From the IMG/VR virus record IMGVR_UViG_3300050014_000315, positions 1 to 63,743 of that record: a stretch of 63,743 bases of DNA; one strand, 5' to 3'. A model generated the notes under the pieces. It worked only from the letters and a program-made list of their open reading frames with translations, did no database searches and was not told where the DNA came from. Every line of letters begins with the position of its first letter. The first letter of the stretch is position 1. The position numbers were made by a program, and so were the translations under genes. The stretch is from a virus. This document shows positions 55,435 to 63,743 of this stretch, in pieces.

Positions 55435-55965
55435 CTACGGCTTGAACGAAATTCCGATGCGCGGAATCAGGTTCCACGCGCCGTTGATATATACCCCGCC
55501 CAGCGGTACCACTACGGCCCACTGCGGCTTGAAACGGTAGATAATGGTCGCCTGGAAGCTCCCGGCCAGCGATACGTTCACGCCGCTTGGTTGCGCCTGG
55601 CTGAAACCCGCGCCCGCATCGCCGCCGATCAGAAACCGCCAGTTGCCGGCGGCGTAGACCTGTTTGTGAACGCCCTGGCGCACGCTGGAACTGAAGCCCC
55701 AGTACACGCGTTTGGTAATCGGGTCGATGATTTGCACCGGCGCAATATCCGTGCTGGTGCTCAGATACAGCCCGAGCGAACTGGCGACCGGGTACACAGC
55801 GGAAGCAAACAAGTTCACGCGCGGATTGCCGATCTGGTTGAAACTCGCGCCGGCGGAAATGTACGTCGGCATGGCAACCGTGGCGACGGTGGGCGCGATG
55901 GGTGTAACGGTCTGCGCCGCCGCCGTGAGGCAGAGGCACGCGAATAGAGCGGTGATCGTTTTCAT
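55435..55965 (-). CDS. 176-aa signal-peptide outer-membrane-barrel-like protein
   Basis: MKTITALFACLCLTAAAQ is a Sec signal peptide with an AAA-Q type cut. The mature part is made of short alternating amphipathic strands separated by turns (GASFNQIG, NLFASAVYPV, YLSTSTDIAP, WGFSSSV, FQATIIYRF) and ends in RIGISFKP with a terminal aromatic-rich strand, as in small outer-membrane beta barrels. In a lysis neighbourhood it may disrupt the outer membrane, or it may block superinfection. No family is recognised. Confidence 0.65.
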   Translation of the reverse strand: MKTITALFACLCLTAAAQTVTPIAPTVATVAMPTYISAGASFNQIGNPRVNLFASAVYPVASSLGLYLSTSTDIAPVQIIDPITKRVYWGFSSSVRQGVHKQVYAAGNWRFLIGGDAGAGFSQAQPSGVNVSLAGSFQATIIYRFKPQWAVVVPLGGVYINGAWNLIPRIGISFKP

Positions 55966-55975
55966 AAGTCTCCTA

Positions 55976-56278
55976 TTATCCGTCCGCTGGAAGATCCGGC
56001 AGGCGTTCTATTGTGACCCGCACATGGGAACCACAGTAACTTGTCAAATGGCCGTTGATGGCTATGGTTGTTTGCAACTCCACAGCATTGTCGGGCCACA
56101 AACAACCCATCCGGGAATCGTCCTGCCTTACCGTTCCATGGATCTCGCGTATTCCAAAAATGGTTTTCTTGGGTAGAACTACGCCTTCGACGACGGTCTT
56201 CGTTACCCACGGTTCAGGTTCATTGCAGTGAGCGTTCAGCCACGCCATCGAATCATTGGAGAGTTCAATCGTTTCCAC
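55976..56278 (-). CDS. 100-aa hypothetical protein
   Basis: METIELSNDSMAWLNAHCNE starts a beta-rich product with SYCGSHVRVTIERLP near the end. It lies between the barrel-like gene and two small helical genes with short gaps, so it is in the late operon. Function is unknown. Confidence 0.6.
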   Translation of the reverse strand: METIELSNDSMAWLNAHCNEPEPWVTKTVVEGVVLPKKTIFGIREIHGTVRQDDSRMGCLWPDNAVELQTTIAINGHLTSYCGSHVRVTIERLPDLPADG

Positions 56279-56286
56279 GAGTCTCC

Positions 56287-56532
56287 TTATTTGGGCGCGA
56301 ACGTTGCGAGCGGACTCTGCTGGGCGGCCGCCTGCATTTCTTCCTTGAGCTTGTCGAACGCGAGCAACATCACGCGAACCTGCACGGTCAGCCCGGCCAG
56401 ATGGTCCACCGCGTTCAACGAGATGACTTGATAGGTGTCGCCGCCGTCGTATCCCACGTGGCTCAGGTACTTCTGGGACTTGACAGATTCGGCACGTAGT
56501 TTTTCCACTTCGATGGTGAATTGGTTTGGCAT
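56287..56532 (-). CDS. 81-aa hypothetical protein
   Basis: The start MPNQFTIEVEKLRAESVKSQ follows AAAGGAG; an earlier in-frame start is unlikely. The middle contains HLAGLTVQVRVMLLAFDKLK and the end is Ala/Gln-rich. No family is recognised. Confidence 0.6.
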   Translation of the reverse strand: MPNQFTIEVEKLRAESVKSQKYLSHVGYDGGDTYQVISLNAVDHLAGLTVQVRVMLLAFDKLKEEMQAAAQQSPLATFAPK

Positions 56533-56533
56533 T

Positions 56534-56830
56534 TCACTCCTTTGGTTTGAGCCGTACCTCAACCGAGGCCCCTCCATTAAGCGCCGCGAGGAAGGTCGTT
56601 ATCTGATCGGCCATTCGCGCGAATGGCGCGATGTCATGGGCGGCCTTGTCCTCAGTGGCTTCTACGCCCAAGATGGCAGCCGAGATGAGATTCGTCTGCT
56701 GCAACATCAGGTTGTTGACCTCGGCACGGATTCCGGCTTGGAGCGCCGGGATTATCTCGGCCTTCAGACGGTCCAACATCGGGTCGATGGTGTCCGTGTC
56801 GAAATCTTTTGCGCTGATTCCTATTCCCAT
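56534..56830 (-). CDS. 98-aa helical hypothetical protein
   Basis: MGIGISAKDFDTDTIDPMLD begins a mostly helical product (RLKAEIIPALQAGIRAEVNN). It is one base from the next gene. It resembles small tail-associated chaperones or fibre-assembly proteins in design only. Confidence 0.6.
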   Translation of the reverse strand: MGIGISAKDFDTDTIDPMLDRLKAEIIPALQAGIRAEVNNLMLQQTNLISAAILGVEATEDKAAHDIAPFARMADQITTFLAALNGGASVEVRLKPKE

Positions 56831-56881
56831 ATAATCTCCATTTTACTGCACCGCCACGCCGCGCTCCAGCAGCTTTGGATT

Positions 56882-59800
56882 TCACGGGATCACCACACTT
56901 GGTATCCTGGCCGCCATATCCGCCCGCGCCGCCGCAACTTCGCCGATCAACTCCACGTCACTCAATGCGCGCGGGAACACCGCCAGTTCCCCAAGCGTGC
57001 CGTAGAACGGCTGCGTTCCACCGGCCAGCGAGCCAAGCGTGATCGCCCCCGTCAATGATGACGAATCACTCACCGTCCCGAGGGCCGTGAATGTGCCGTT
57101 CGCCGCGATTCCAGCGCTGCTGTAGATCGTCGTCGTCGATCCGCTGCGCCGCAGAATCATCGTGGCGAAACTGCCATCCGTCGTAAGCGAAAAGGCGCTT
57201 GACGTTGTGCTGCCGATCTTGACCTTCCAGGAATTCGCCGTAGTGGAATTCCTGGAGATTGTAATTTTGCCCGCCTTGTCTAGCGGTGTTTCTGCACTCG
57301 GAATCGTCCCATTCGAATCGTGCTCGAAGGTAAGCAACAACGTGAAGTCGGTCGCCAGCGTGGCGTTGTACCCCGTTGTGATTGTCACCGTCTGCTGACT
57401 GCCATAACTGGCAGCCATCGGAAAGCCGAAGCCATTCATGCCCTGCCCGCTATACGACATGTTGGCGAGTCCGGTCGTGTTGTACGTACCGGGAATCGAG
57501 GCCGCATTCGAAAGCACCGTAGACATGGAGGCCGACGTGAAGGCGTAGAGCAAATCCGGCACAATGGCGTGCTGCCCGCGCCCGTTGCCAAAGTACTGGC
57601 GCGCTACTGCCGATGTGCGCGGAGCGAAGATCAGATCTCGGTACGTTGGGCTGTAACGATCCACGTCCGGATTCGTATAGTCCTGCTGGACATAGCTGCC
57701 CGTAGTACTCATGCGAACGCGCGCCGTACCGTTGCCGAGGTCTACATAGCTTGGCCGGATCAGATCCGGAAATACTGGGTAGTATAGTGGGTGAGTCACC
57801 GGGTCTTTGGGAATTGTGTACACCACTACCGCATCGTTCCAGGACCAAGGGTACCTCCCAAGGTCATAAATCAGAATCGAGCCTCCCTGATCTAAAGACG
57901 TAGAATTCGGGTTGGCATAGCTGATTGCCCCCCATCGATTAAACGGAGATCCAAGCCAGAATATCTTGGTGCGCCTACCGAGATTAAGAACGGTGCCAAT
58001 GCTGGCATCGTACGTGGTCCAATTGGAATCTAGCAACCCATCAGACCCGCTGCCACTACCGGTGTAGACCTGATACCGTCCTGCGAACTGGGATGCCTCC
58101 GTGATCGCTATGTCCTCGACACGAACCCTCACGATCCAATTTCCAATATTTCCCACCGAGGGGGTGAGCGCAGATCCATACACCCATCCATCGGTGCCAA
58201 CGTTATGAGGGCAGGTAAATTGCGTACCCGCCGTTCCACCCCAATCCTGGCAAAAGTTTGCAGCCTGCCATGCCAGCGCAAGAGTCGTGGAACATCCTAC
58301 TGCTGTGGTTGGATAGTCGTAATTTCCTTGCCCTGCGCCAGTGAAGGTCGAACCACTCACACTTGGTCCAGTATTACTCTGAGGCCCAATTGTAGTGGAC
58401 CAGTGATCTGCCGTCTTCTCAACGACCGTGCAAGCCGCCGATCCGCCAGCACGCGGCAGATACTGGTACATCTTCCCGCGCACAGAGACCAGGCCCTCCG
58501 CGTAGGACCTGCCGCCATCTGCGGTGTACGTCGTTGGATGATTATTGCCTCCAGATGTCGTGCCACCGGTGTTGTTCGACCCCGTGGTGTTGCCCAGTTG
58601 GGTCGCGGTAAGGCCATCCGCACTCAGTTTGCCTACGCCAACTGAATTGAAACAGCAGGACAACGCACCCACGTAATCGTTGCCGTTCACGTACCAGTTA
58701 CCATCGTCGGCCATGGTGCCGAAGAGGGTATCGCTATTGTATGATCGCCCGTTGCTGGGCATCCCGTTCTTACCCGTCCCCTGATCGTCGTAGTAAATCG
58801 GGTTACCGTAGCTGGCCACCGTGAACGGCACGCTGGTCAGCGCGGCGGGGGTCGCTACCCCAGTTGTCTCGTAGCTGATCGTTGTGGTTCCACTAGTGTC
58901 CACCGACGACGCAAAGCAGTAGTACGTCGTGCTCGGATTCGGTACCACAACCGCGATGGAGTGCGAGGTTACACCGTAGTAGGTATCGCCGGCTTTGACG
59001 GCATCCACAACCGGTGTGGCATACGAATACGGTCCACCGGATACCGTGCCGCACGAGCCCTGCGAGGACTGCTTAGTCCCGGTCGTCCATGTCAGGAGGA
59101 CCGAATTCGCCGTCACCGCCGTGGCCGTTGCCGAAAAACTCGGAGAGATGTTGTTGGTCTGCTCCGACCCGAACGTCACGTACGTGCCAGGAGCATGTTG
59201 ATTTCGGTACTCCGTCATGATCCAATCAGCCGATCTCGCAATTTCGGTGGAATGGCGAAATTCATCTACCGTAGCAGGGTGAAAAGCCAGATCAAATGAC
59301 TGGCCTAATCTAGCTGGTGAAAAAACAGTAAAAGTGCCGCAACCGGATTGGCTCGCAGCTTGCGTTCCGTCCACATATAACCGGCACATACCATCAATAT
59401 TGGTATATGTCGCTACGGCGTAATGCCATGTGCCATCGGCAATGGCGGGAGATGAGCTGTCAACTGTGACCACTAACATGATACTCCGCAAATAATTGGT
59501 CCCGGCAACAGTGTACATGAGCATCCCGACATTTCGCTGGTCCACCAATACGTTGGTGTTGGCGGAAGACCCAGAGAACCATATGGATGTCGTGTAGCTT
59601 GATGTGGACGGAACTGCCGTGGAATAGATCACATTCTGATTTGTGCCGTTAAAACTCTGACCTTTCCCCAGCGTTCCAGCACCGAACGCTCCAGTCACCT
59701 GCGTTGATAAATTCGTAGTGCTATTGTAACCACTCTTTACATCGATAGCTTGAGCGTTCGATGCTTCATCCAAGTGCGAGACGATCACGTAGTTTGAGTC

Positions 59801-60214
59801 CCACGCGCTTGCTCGCGTGCTCTGGTAAGTCGAAACGCCGGAGTTCCCGTAGTACATCGAGACCAGCACGTCCGATCCGTGAGTAAGCGTGCCGATCTTG
59901 ACGTGGATTTCCGCCGTCCCAGCTGAATACGACACCAGATCCCACAGCAACGCAGAACCGGAGCCGGAGCAGGAAGTCGAATTATCAAACACGATGTCGA
60001 AGCCGCTGGCGTTCAGGACGTGGGCGGATAGATTGGAGTCCGCAGCCGGGTTGATGAGTGCCGTGAAATTGGAGAGGTCGGCGGAGCCGCTGACCATCCC
60101 GCCAGACCCACCGTTGTAGGTTTTGATGGTCACCACCTTGCAGTACGTGTACCCGTTGGGGTACGCGCCCCATGCCGCAGTCGCCAGGGCTAATGAGCAG
60201 AGCAAGCGTCTCAT
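56882..60214 (-). CDS. 1110-aa exported adhesin/fibre-like protein (signal peptide, DUF2341, LamG domains)
   Basis: MRRLLCSLALATAAWGAY is a Sec signal peptide. Residues ~25-130 match a DUF2341-like beta domain (VLVSMYYGNSGVS). A LamG/concanavalin-like domain follows (~140-350: SIWFSGSS, DGTWHYAVATY, RLYVDGTQ), then a fibronectin-III-like unit (~355-450), a large Gly/Asn/Ser-rich middle, and a second LamG-like domain at the C-terminus (~930-1100). Many paired Cys (e.g. SCSGSGS, GMCRLY, SGCGTF, LSCCFN) fit an oxidising compartment. The design is of a carbohydrate-binding surface protein, but the gene lies inside the virion late operon. The stop is TGA with 12 further in-frame codons to the next stop. 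Confidence 0.75.
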   Translation of the reverse strand: MRRLLCSLALATAAWGAYPNGYTYCKVVTIKTYNGGSGGMVSGSADLSNFTALINPAADSNLSAHVLNASGFDIVFDNSTSCSGSGSALLWDLVSYSAGTAEIHVKIGTLTHGSDVLVSMYYGNSGVSTYQSTRASAWDSNYVIVSHLDEASNAQAIDVKSGYNSTTNLSTQVTGAFGAGTLGKGQSFNGTNQNVIYSTAVPSTSSYTTSIWFSGSSANTNVLVDQRNVGMLMYTVAGTNYLRSIMLVVTVDSSSPAIADGTWHYAVATYTNIDGMCRLYVDGTQAASQSGCGTFTVFSPARLGQSFDLAFHPATVDEFRHSTEIARSADWIMTEYRNQHAPGTYVTFGSEQTNNISPSFSATATAVTANSVLLTWTTGTKQSSQGSCGTVSGGPYSYATPVVDAVKAGDTYYGVTSHSIAVVVPNPSTTYYCFASSVDTSGTTTISYETTGVATPAALTSVPFTVASYGNPIYYDDQGTGKNGMPSNGRSYNSDTLFGTMADDGNWYVNGNDYVGALSCCFNSVGVGKLSADGLTATQLGNTTGSNNTGGTTSGGNNHPTTYTADGGRSYAEGLVSVRGKMYQYLPRAGGSAACTVVEKTADHWSTTIGPQSNTGPSVSGSTFTGAGQGNYDYPTTAVGCSTTLALAWQAANFCQDWGGTAGTQFTCPHNVGTDGWVYGSALTPSVGNIGNWIVRVRVEDIAITEASQFAGRYQVYTGSGSGSDGLLDSNWTTYDASIGTVLNLGRRTKIFWLGSPFNRWGAISYANPNSTSLDQGGSILIYDLGRYPWSWNDAVVVYTIPKDPVTHPLYYPVFPDLIRPSYVDLGNGTARVRMSTTGSYVQQDYTNPDVDRYSPTYRDLIFAPRTSAVARQYFGNGRGQHAIVPDLLYAFTSASMSTVLSNAASIPGTYNTTGLANMSYSGQGMNGFGFPMAASYGSQQTVTITTGYNATLATDFTLLLTFEHDSNGTIPSAETPLDKAGKITISRNSTTANSWKVKIGSTTSSAFSLTTDGSFATMILRRSGSTTTIYSSAGIAANGTFTALGTVSDSSSLTGAITLGSLAGGTQPFYGTLGELAVFPRALSDVELIGEVAAARADMAARIPSVVIP

Positions 60215-61365
60215 TGAAGTGTCACCCCACAGATTCTAGTCGTAATCGAGCCCCCCGTCAGATTACTCAGATATCCGGCTGGATTAACGCTTGTGTTAAC
60301 CAGTTGGAGATACACGTCCTGGGTACCGGCTGCCGTGGTGGCAAGCGAGATACCGCCACCAGTCTCTGCGAATGCCGGACTACTCGCAGCCATCAACGGG
60401 AAGCTAGACTTATACCCGCACGGAGTACCGGTAGTCCCGATGCACGCCGCAAGCGCAGTAACGGCCGCGCCACCCGTCGTGCCGCTCACAGTCAAGGTAC
60501 TGGTTTCCTCTATTCGAAAAGAGCGTGGCGACCAGTATGCCGGACACGTAAAGAGCCGCACTTGGTACGAGGTCGCCGCTTGCCCGGAGTAGTCGGTGTA
60601 ACTCGACACCACTGTAGTACACGTCTCAGGAGCCGCGTAGGTTGTTGCGCCGCTATGCAGATTTGCATTGGCCGAAACCGGTAGGTCGGCTGTTACCAAA
60701 ACGCCGAAGGCGGGATCGGCCCCCGTGTGCCCTCGTAGCACTTGATTGTCCGCGCCTACCGCGATTCCCTTGGCGTCGGTGGCCGTTGTCCAAACAGGTA
60801 GTTGGTGGATTAAAGGTGTGCCGCTGGAGGTCACTGTTCCAGAACCCGCGCCGGATGCCCCAGTATCCCCACGCGGAATCGTGAAATTGAAAGTCGCAGC
60901 AGAGGACGAACCTGCGTTCGTGACTATCACGCTGGAGCCAGCCGCTCCTGTGGTCACTGTGCCTACCGCGATGGTCGCCGCCGCGCCGTTGGTGCCATTC
61001 GTCCCATTGGTTCCCGCCGCACCAATCCCGCCAGTCGTCGCGTAGCAGTTCAGCGTCTCGGGGGTTGCTACTCCGAAGACCGAGGAATTCGCGCCTGCCG
61101 TGGTCTGACTCACACTGACTGGCGCATTGCTGGAGCTATCGAAGCACCAGATCTGGTTAACCGCATTCCCCAAGTTGTGCGTACAGGTATTGGTGGCTCC
61201 CGTCGCGCTGATCGGGTTCTCCGTGCAGGCTTTCGGTGTTACCCCAGAACCGCTAGAACTACCAGGAGGGCATGTCATCATGCCCAGCAGCGGATCGTAC
61301 CACGGCTTGCATTGGCCGAAGGAGAACCCTGCGAAAATCACAAGCGAAATTAGAAGTTTGGTCAT
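60211..61365 (-). CDS. 384-aa exported Gly-rich/collagen-like fibre protein
   Basis: MTKLLISLVIFAGFSFGQ is a Sec signal peptide, followed by an early Cys/Pro region. Residues ~115-190 contain Gly-x-x runs (GAAGTNGTNGTNGAA, GDTGASGAGSG). The C-terminal ~120 residues are a beta-rich head (FRIEETSTLTVSGTTGG) ending in TTRICGVTLQ. The stop overlaps the 1110-aa start (ATGA). It looks like a tail-fibre distal protein that has acquired an export signal. Confidence 0.7.
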   Translation of the reverse strand: MTKLLISLVIFAGFSFGQCKPWYDPLLGMMTCPPGSSSGSGVTPKACTENPISATGATNTCTHNLGNAVNQIWCFDSSSNAPVSVSQTTAGANSSVFGVATPETLNCYATTGGIGAAGTNGTNGTNGAAATIAVGTVTTGAAGSSVIVTNAGSSSAATFNFTIPRGDTGASGAGSGTVTSSGTPLIHQLPVWTTATDAKGIAVGADNQVLRGHTGADPAFGVLVTADLPVSANANLHSGATTYAAPETCTTVVSSYTDYSGQAATSYQVRLFTCPAYWSPRSFRIEETSTLTVSGTTGGAAVTALAACIGTTGTPCGYKSSFPLMAASSPAFAETGGGISLATTAAGTQDVYLQLVNTSVNPAGYLSNLTGGSITTRICGVTLQ

Positions 61366-61373
61366 AGAATCTC

Positions 61374-61934
61374 CTATTGATTGGTGGACGCCGTTGAACA
61401 GGCCAGCCCGTACCCCGTTCCCGTGCTCTCAAAAACCGTGCCGTCGAGCAGACTGCTGGAGTTCAGCGGCATCGCCAGAATGGCCCATCTCGTTGCCGTC
61501 AAGAGCGGAAACTTCGTGGTAATTACCAGCCCCGCATCCGTGTATGTGGCATCCGCTACCGCCGCCGTGGTGATTGTGTACGCCGTGCTGCTGGTGACAG
61601 ATCGGACGGTGTACGTTCCGTTTAGGTCCGTGTCCACTGTCGCGCCGGTGATCGTTACCCTCGCGCCAACGTACAGGCCATGCGCCGCCGAGGTGGTCAC
61701 CGTGCCAACATTGGCGGAAACTACAATATTGGTTAACGTGGAATTGCTCACCTTCTGCGTTGTGATAGGGCCAGCCTGCGGAGACTTGCAGACGAAGGTG
61801 ATATTGCCGCTCCCGTCGTAGAGCAGATGAGTCACAATTGGGCTGTTCGGGAACGCTCCCACTTGGTTAACGTCGGCGCCCCCTTGTGCAAAACAGGCGG
61901 CGGTGAGGATGAAGATTGCGAAGATCGTTTTCAT
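61374..61934 (-). CDS. 186-aa exported protein with FCCH-like module
   Basis: MKTIFAIFILTAACFAQ is a textbook Acidobacteria-like signal peptide. Residues ~80-150 hold a module with TTSAAHGLYVGARVTITG, DLNGTYTV and a following TSSTAYTI strand, which closely resembles the module of the 749-aa tail protein and, less so, of the 311-aa connector candidate. The C-terminal ~35 residues are Ser/Leu-rich. Coupled with the neighbouring exported proteins, it probably works with them. Confidence 0.7.
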   Translation of the reverse strand: MKTIFAIFILTAACFAQGGADVNQVGAFPNSPIVTHLLYDGSGNITFVCKSPQAGPITTQKVSNSTLTNIVVSANVGTVTTSAAHGLYVGARVTITGATVDTDLNGTYTVRSVTSSTAYTITTAAVADATYTDAGLVITTKFPLLTATRWAILAMPLNSSSLLDGTVFESTGTGYGLACSTASTNQ

Positions 61935-61941
61935 GTGTCTC

Positions 61942-63743
61942 CTAATGGATTCTAACCCGTGGTGGCATTACGCCATTGTGGGATTTTCTGATCGATTCAA
62001 AGATTGCGCCACGTTCTTTCGCACCGCGCGGCTTCATCATCGGATGGAGGCGAACCGGGGAAGGCATAGGCGCTTGTGCCATGCGGGGAGAGCCTATATG
62101 GATGGGCGGCGGCGCTCCGATGGGCACGATGGCTTCGGGGCCGGCCTCTCCTACCGTGGCGACGGTTGGTCGGCGGATGATGCCGCCTCGGGCGAGTTTG
62201 GGCGGATAGTTTTGAAGCTCATCTTGCGTCCATGGTTGTCCGGTAGCGGGGTTGATGTTGGCGCTTTCTTCCGTTTTCCCTGCCATACCTGCGGTGTTGA
62301 ATACCCGAGAAGTGATCGGAGACGTGAATGCGTTCCCGGTCCCGTATGCTCCGCGCGCCGCTGCGATTCTTACACTAGGGGAAGATAGTGCTTCCTGCGC
62401 TCCGAGCACTGCGGCTGCGCCCGCTGGTCCACCAGTCATCCCTCCAGCCAAAGTTGCCGCCATTGCGCCAGTGGGTCGGGTTGCCCGATTGATTGTGTCC
62501 TGGATAATCCCCGCTTTTTCGCTTGTCCGCTGTGCCGCATCCCGAACAGGAGTAAGGCTCTGAATTTGCTGGTTTATGGGTTGCGCGCCAGGGACCGCAC
62601 GGTTGAATTCAGCGGACATCTCATGGTATGCGCGATTCCCCAGCTTTCGCGCGCTGTCCTTCAGCGGAACGGCTGCGTCGAATCGGGTGAAGTCGTCTCC
62701 AAATTGGCGCTTCATCCCCAAATAATCCATAGGTTTCTGGAAGTTTGAAATTACGGGAGCGGGTGGCGTCCCAGGGACAACGGTGGGGGTTGGCGGAGGC
62801 GCTCCAATAATTGGAGAAGGAGGCGGGGTGCTGTAGGTGATTGGAGTTCGCGATCCAGTTGGGTATTCCGTTGTTCCTGTGAACCCAGGTCGCGGGGTGT
62901 TCAACTGCGTCCGCATCGGGGTTAGGTCGTCTACCAACCCATTGGCGGCCTGTACTCCAGAAATTCCCGAATCGACCGCGTTGCGCGCAGGCGTAAGCGA
63001 TGGGGTGCTGCCTGCGTTCTGCGCTGCCATGGCCCGCGCCTCCAGTTCGGTATTCAGCTCTCCTAGTTTTTTGGCGGAACTCGCCTTTATCGCTTCCGGC
63101 GTAAGCCCCGATGTCAGTTCCAGAGCAGCCTTTGCCGGGGTGGCTCCATATCGCTCCGTTTTCCCCGGTAGCCCCAGCGCACTTTTGATGAGCCCCTTCC
63201 CCGTGGCCTTGATGCCATATCCAAGTGGCTTGGTGACGAGATTTAGTGGGTTAGTGAGGTCGCTGGTGGCTCCAGCAAACTCTGCTGCCCGCGTAGCGCC
63301 CGACGCCACACGTGGAAGACTGGCGAAGTCTGCCGTTGCTGCCGTTCCGCGAGCGAGGCCACCGAAACCGCTAGCAATGGCCGATACATCCGCTACAACA
63401 CCCACCGGATCGGTGCGCAGCGTCTCTGCAAATGCTTGCGGGCTTCCATAACGCTGCTTAAGGGCATCCCACATGGAGTCAAGTTGTTGCGCGGCGTCAT
63501 GCTCTCCAGTGCCAGGAGTTCCAACCGGAATCCCTGCCTTTTCCGCCAATCCCACGGGTATCGATCCAATGGACCGAAGAGTATCAAGGGGATGTTCAAA
63601 AGCAGTTGCGACATTCTCGATTAACCGAGCACTGCTACCTGGAATATTGGAAAGCATGTCCTCGGTATAGCCGAGAACTCTCTGCCCTCCACTGACGCGC
63701 TGGGGCGCAAAGCCAAGTACCTTATTCTGCTCATCGGGATGAA
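61942..63743 (-). CDS. main part of 634-aa internal virion protein (begins at 285 across the circular junction)
   Basis: The frame is open to the end of the window and continues into 1-285, giving a 634-aa protein. It contains a helical N-terminal third (SNIPGSSARLIENVATAFEH, GVVADVSAIASGFGG), a long Ala/Gly/Pro/Thr-rich middle, and a C-terminal KLARGGIIRRPTVATVGEAG...PEAIVPIG, the motif shared with the 195-, 318- and 602-aa proteins. It carries a basic end. An ejection or internal role is inferred. The Met at 63657 is not the start. Confidence 0.85.
   Translation of the reverse strand, partial: HPDEQNKVLGFAPQRVSGGQRVLGYTEDMLSNIPGSSARLIENVATAFEHPLDTLRSIGSIPVGLAEKAGIPVGTPGTGEHDAAQQLDSMWDALKQRYGSPQAFAETLRTDPVGVVADVSAIASGFGGLARGTAATADFASLPRVASGATRAAEFAGATSDLTNPLNLVTKPLGYGIKATGKGLIKSALGLPGKTERYGATPAKAALELTSGLTPEAIKASSAKKLGELNTELEARAMAAQNAGSTPSLTPARNAVDSGISGVQAANGLVDDLTPMRTQLNTPRPGFTGTTEYPTGSRTPITYSTPPPSPIIGAPPPTPTVVPGTPPAPVISNFQKPMDYLGMKRQFGDDFTRFDAAVPLKDSARKLGNRAYHEMSAEFNRAVPGAQPINQQIQSLTPVRDAAQRTSEKAGIIQDTINRATRPTGAMAATLAGGMTGGPAGAAAVLGAQEALSSPSVRIAAARGAYGTGNAFTSPITSRVFNTAGMAGKTEESANINPATGQPWTQDELQNYPPKLARGGIIRRPTVATVGEAGPEAIVPIGAPPPIHIGSPRMAQAPMPSPVRLHPMMKPRGAKERGAIFESIRKSHNGVMPPRVRIH
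63562..63743. repeat. terminal redundancy, copy 2
   Basis: This is the same block as the window start with a T at 63617 in place of C at 56. It marks the assembly overlap that closes the circle at about 63,561 bp. Confidence 0.95.

Noticed and set aside
55427-55939. N-terminal extension of the holin frame (would give 242 aa)
   Set aside because: It is the shadow of the 176-aa signal-peptide gene in another frame; the true start has its own GGAG site at the downstream ATG.

Overview
The window is one complete tailed-phage genome assembled as a linear contig. Its first 182 bases recur at its end (1-182 = 63562-63743, one mismatch), so the molecule closes into a circle of about 63.56 kb, and one gene is split by the arbitrary cut. 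No host chromosome genes are visible. GC content is moderately high by eye. Several products begin with short Sec signal peptides of the 'MKTIFAIFILTAACFAQ' style, which resemble Acidobacteriota (Bryobacter/Solibacter-like) secreted proteins. A Gram-negative soil host of that kind is my inference, not a demonstrated fact. The portal, large terminase, capsid and internal-protein layout without a recognisable tail sheath, tail tube or tape measure suggests a podovirus-like virion.

Layout. (i) 21.5 kb down to 1 and on, across the junction, from 63.7 to 54.7 kb, all on the minus strand: the late region. In transcription order: DUF3008-like small protein, TerL, two small proteins, a portal carrying a zinc ribbon, scaffold, major capsid protein, head-completion/connector proteins, a triplicated beta-domain protein, a large tail protein, a collagen-like fibre protein, five Pro/Ala/Gly-rich probable internal virion proteins, three proteins with Sec signal peptides (186, 384 and 1110 aa), small proteins, a signal-peptide beta-barrel-like protein, a holin candidate and a membrane-anchored coiled coil. 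(ii) 21.6-23.7 kb, plus: an operon of overlapping genes with an RHH regulator, a secreted protein, a TraR/DksA-like zinc finger and a nucleotidyltransferase. (iii) 23.7-27 kb: a serine recombinase with a partner gene, a divergently transcribed leaderless gene, an HNH nuclease and a putative small terminase. (iv) 27.2-34.7 kb, plus: early genes, including a clamp-loader-like ATPase, a nuclease remnant and a nucleoside-deoxyribosyltransferase/TIR-like protein. (v) 49.3 down to 34.8 kb, minus: a long, tightly overlapping early operon with ERF, Gp157-like, NinB-like, HNH/Ref-like, RuvC-like, replication initiator and intein-containing DnaB genes, ending in an RHH-zinc-ribbon regulator. (vi) 50.4-54.7 kb, plus: a leaderless-promoter operon with a beta-class DNA methyltransferase and an intact ISL3-type transposase without element ends. 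A GNAT/Mom-like gene lies on the opposite strand just before it.

No DNA polymerase, RNA polymerase, tRNA gene or recognisable endolysin was seen. The phage therefore probably depends on host polymerases, recruiting them through its initiator and DnaB and steering RNA polymerase with the DksA-like protein. The most unusual features are the Sec-exported fibre-like proteins in the late operon, a shared C-terminal GExGPE motif and MxYRRR tag on several virion proteins, and a recurrent leaderless promoter layout (-10 box exactly 6 nt before the ATG) at regulatory nodes.
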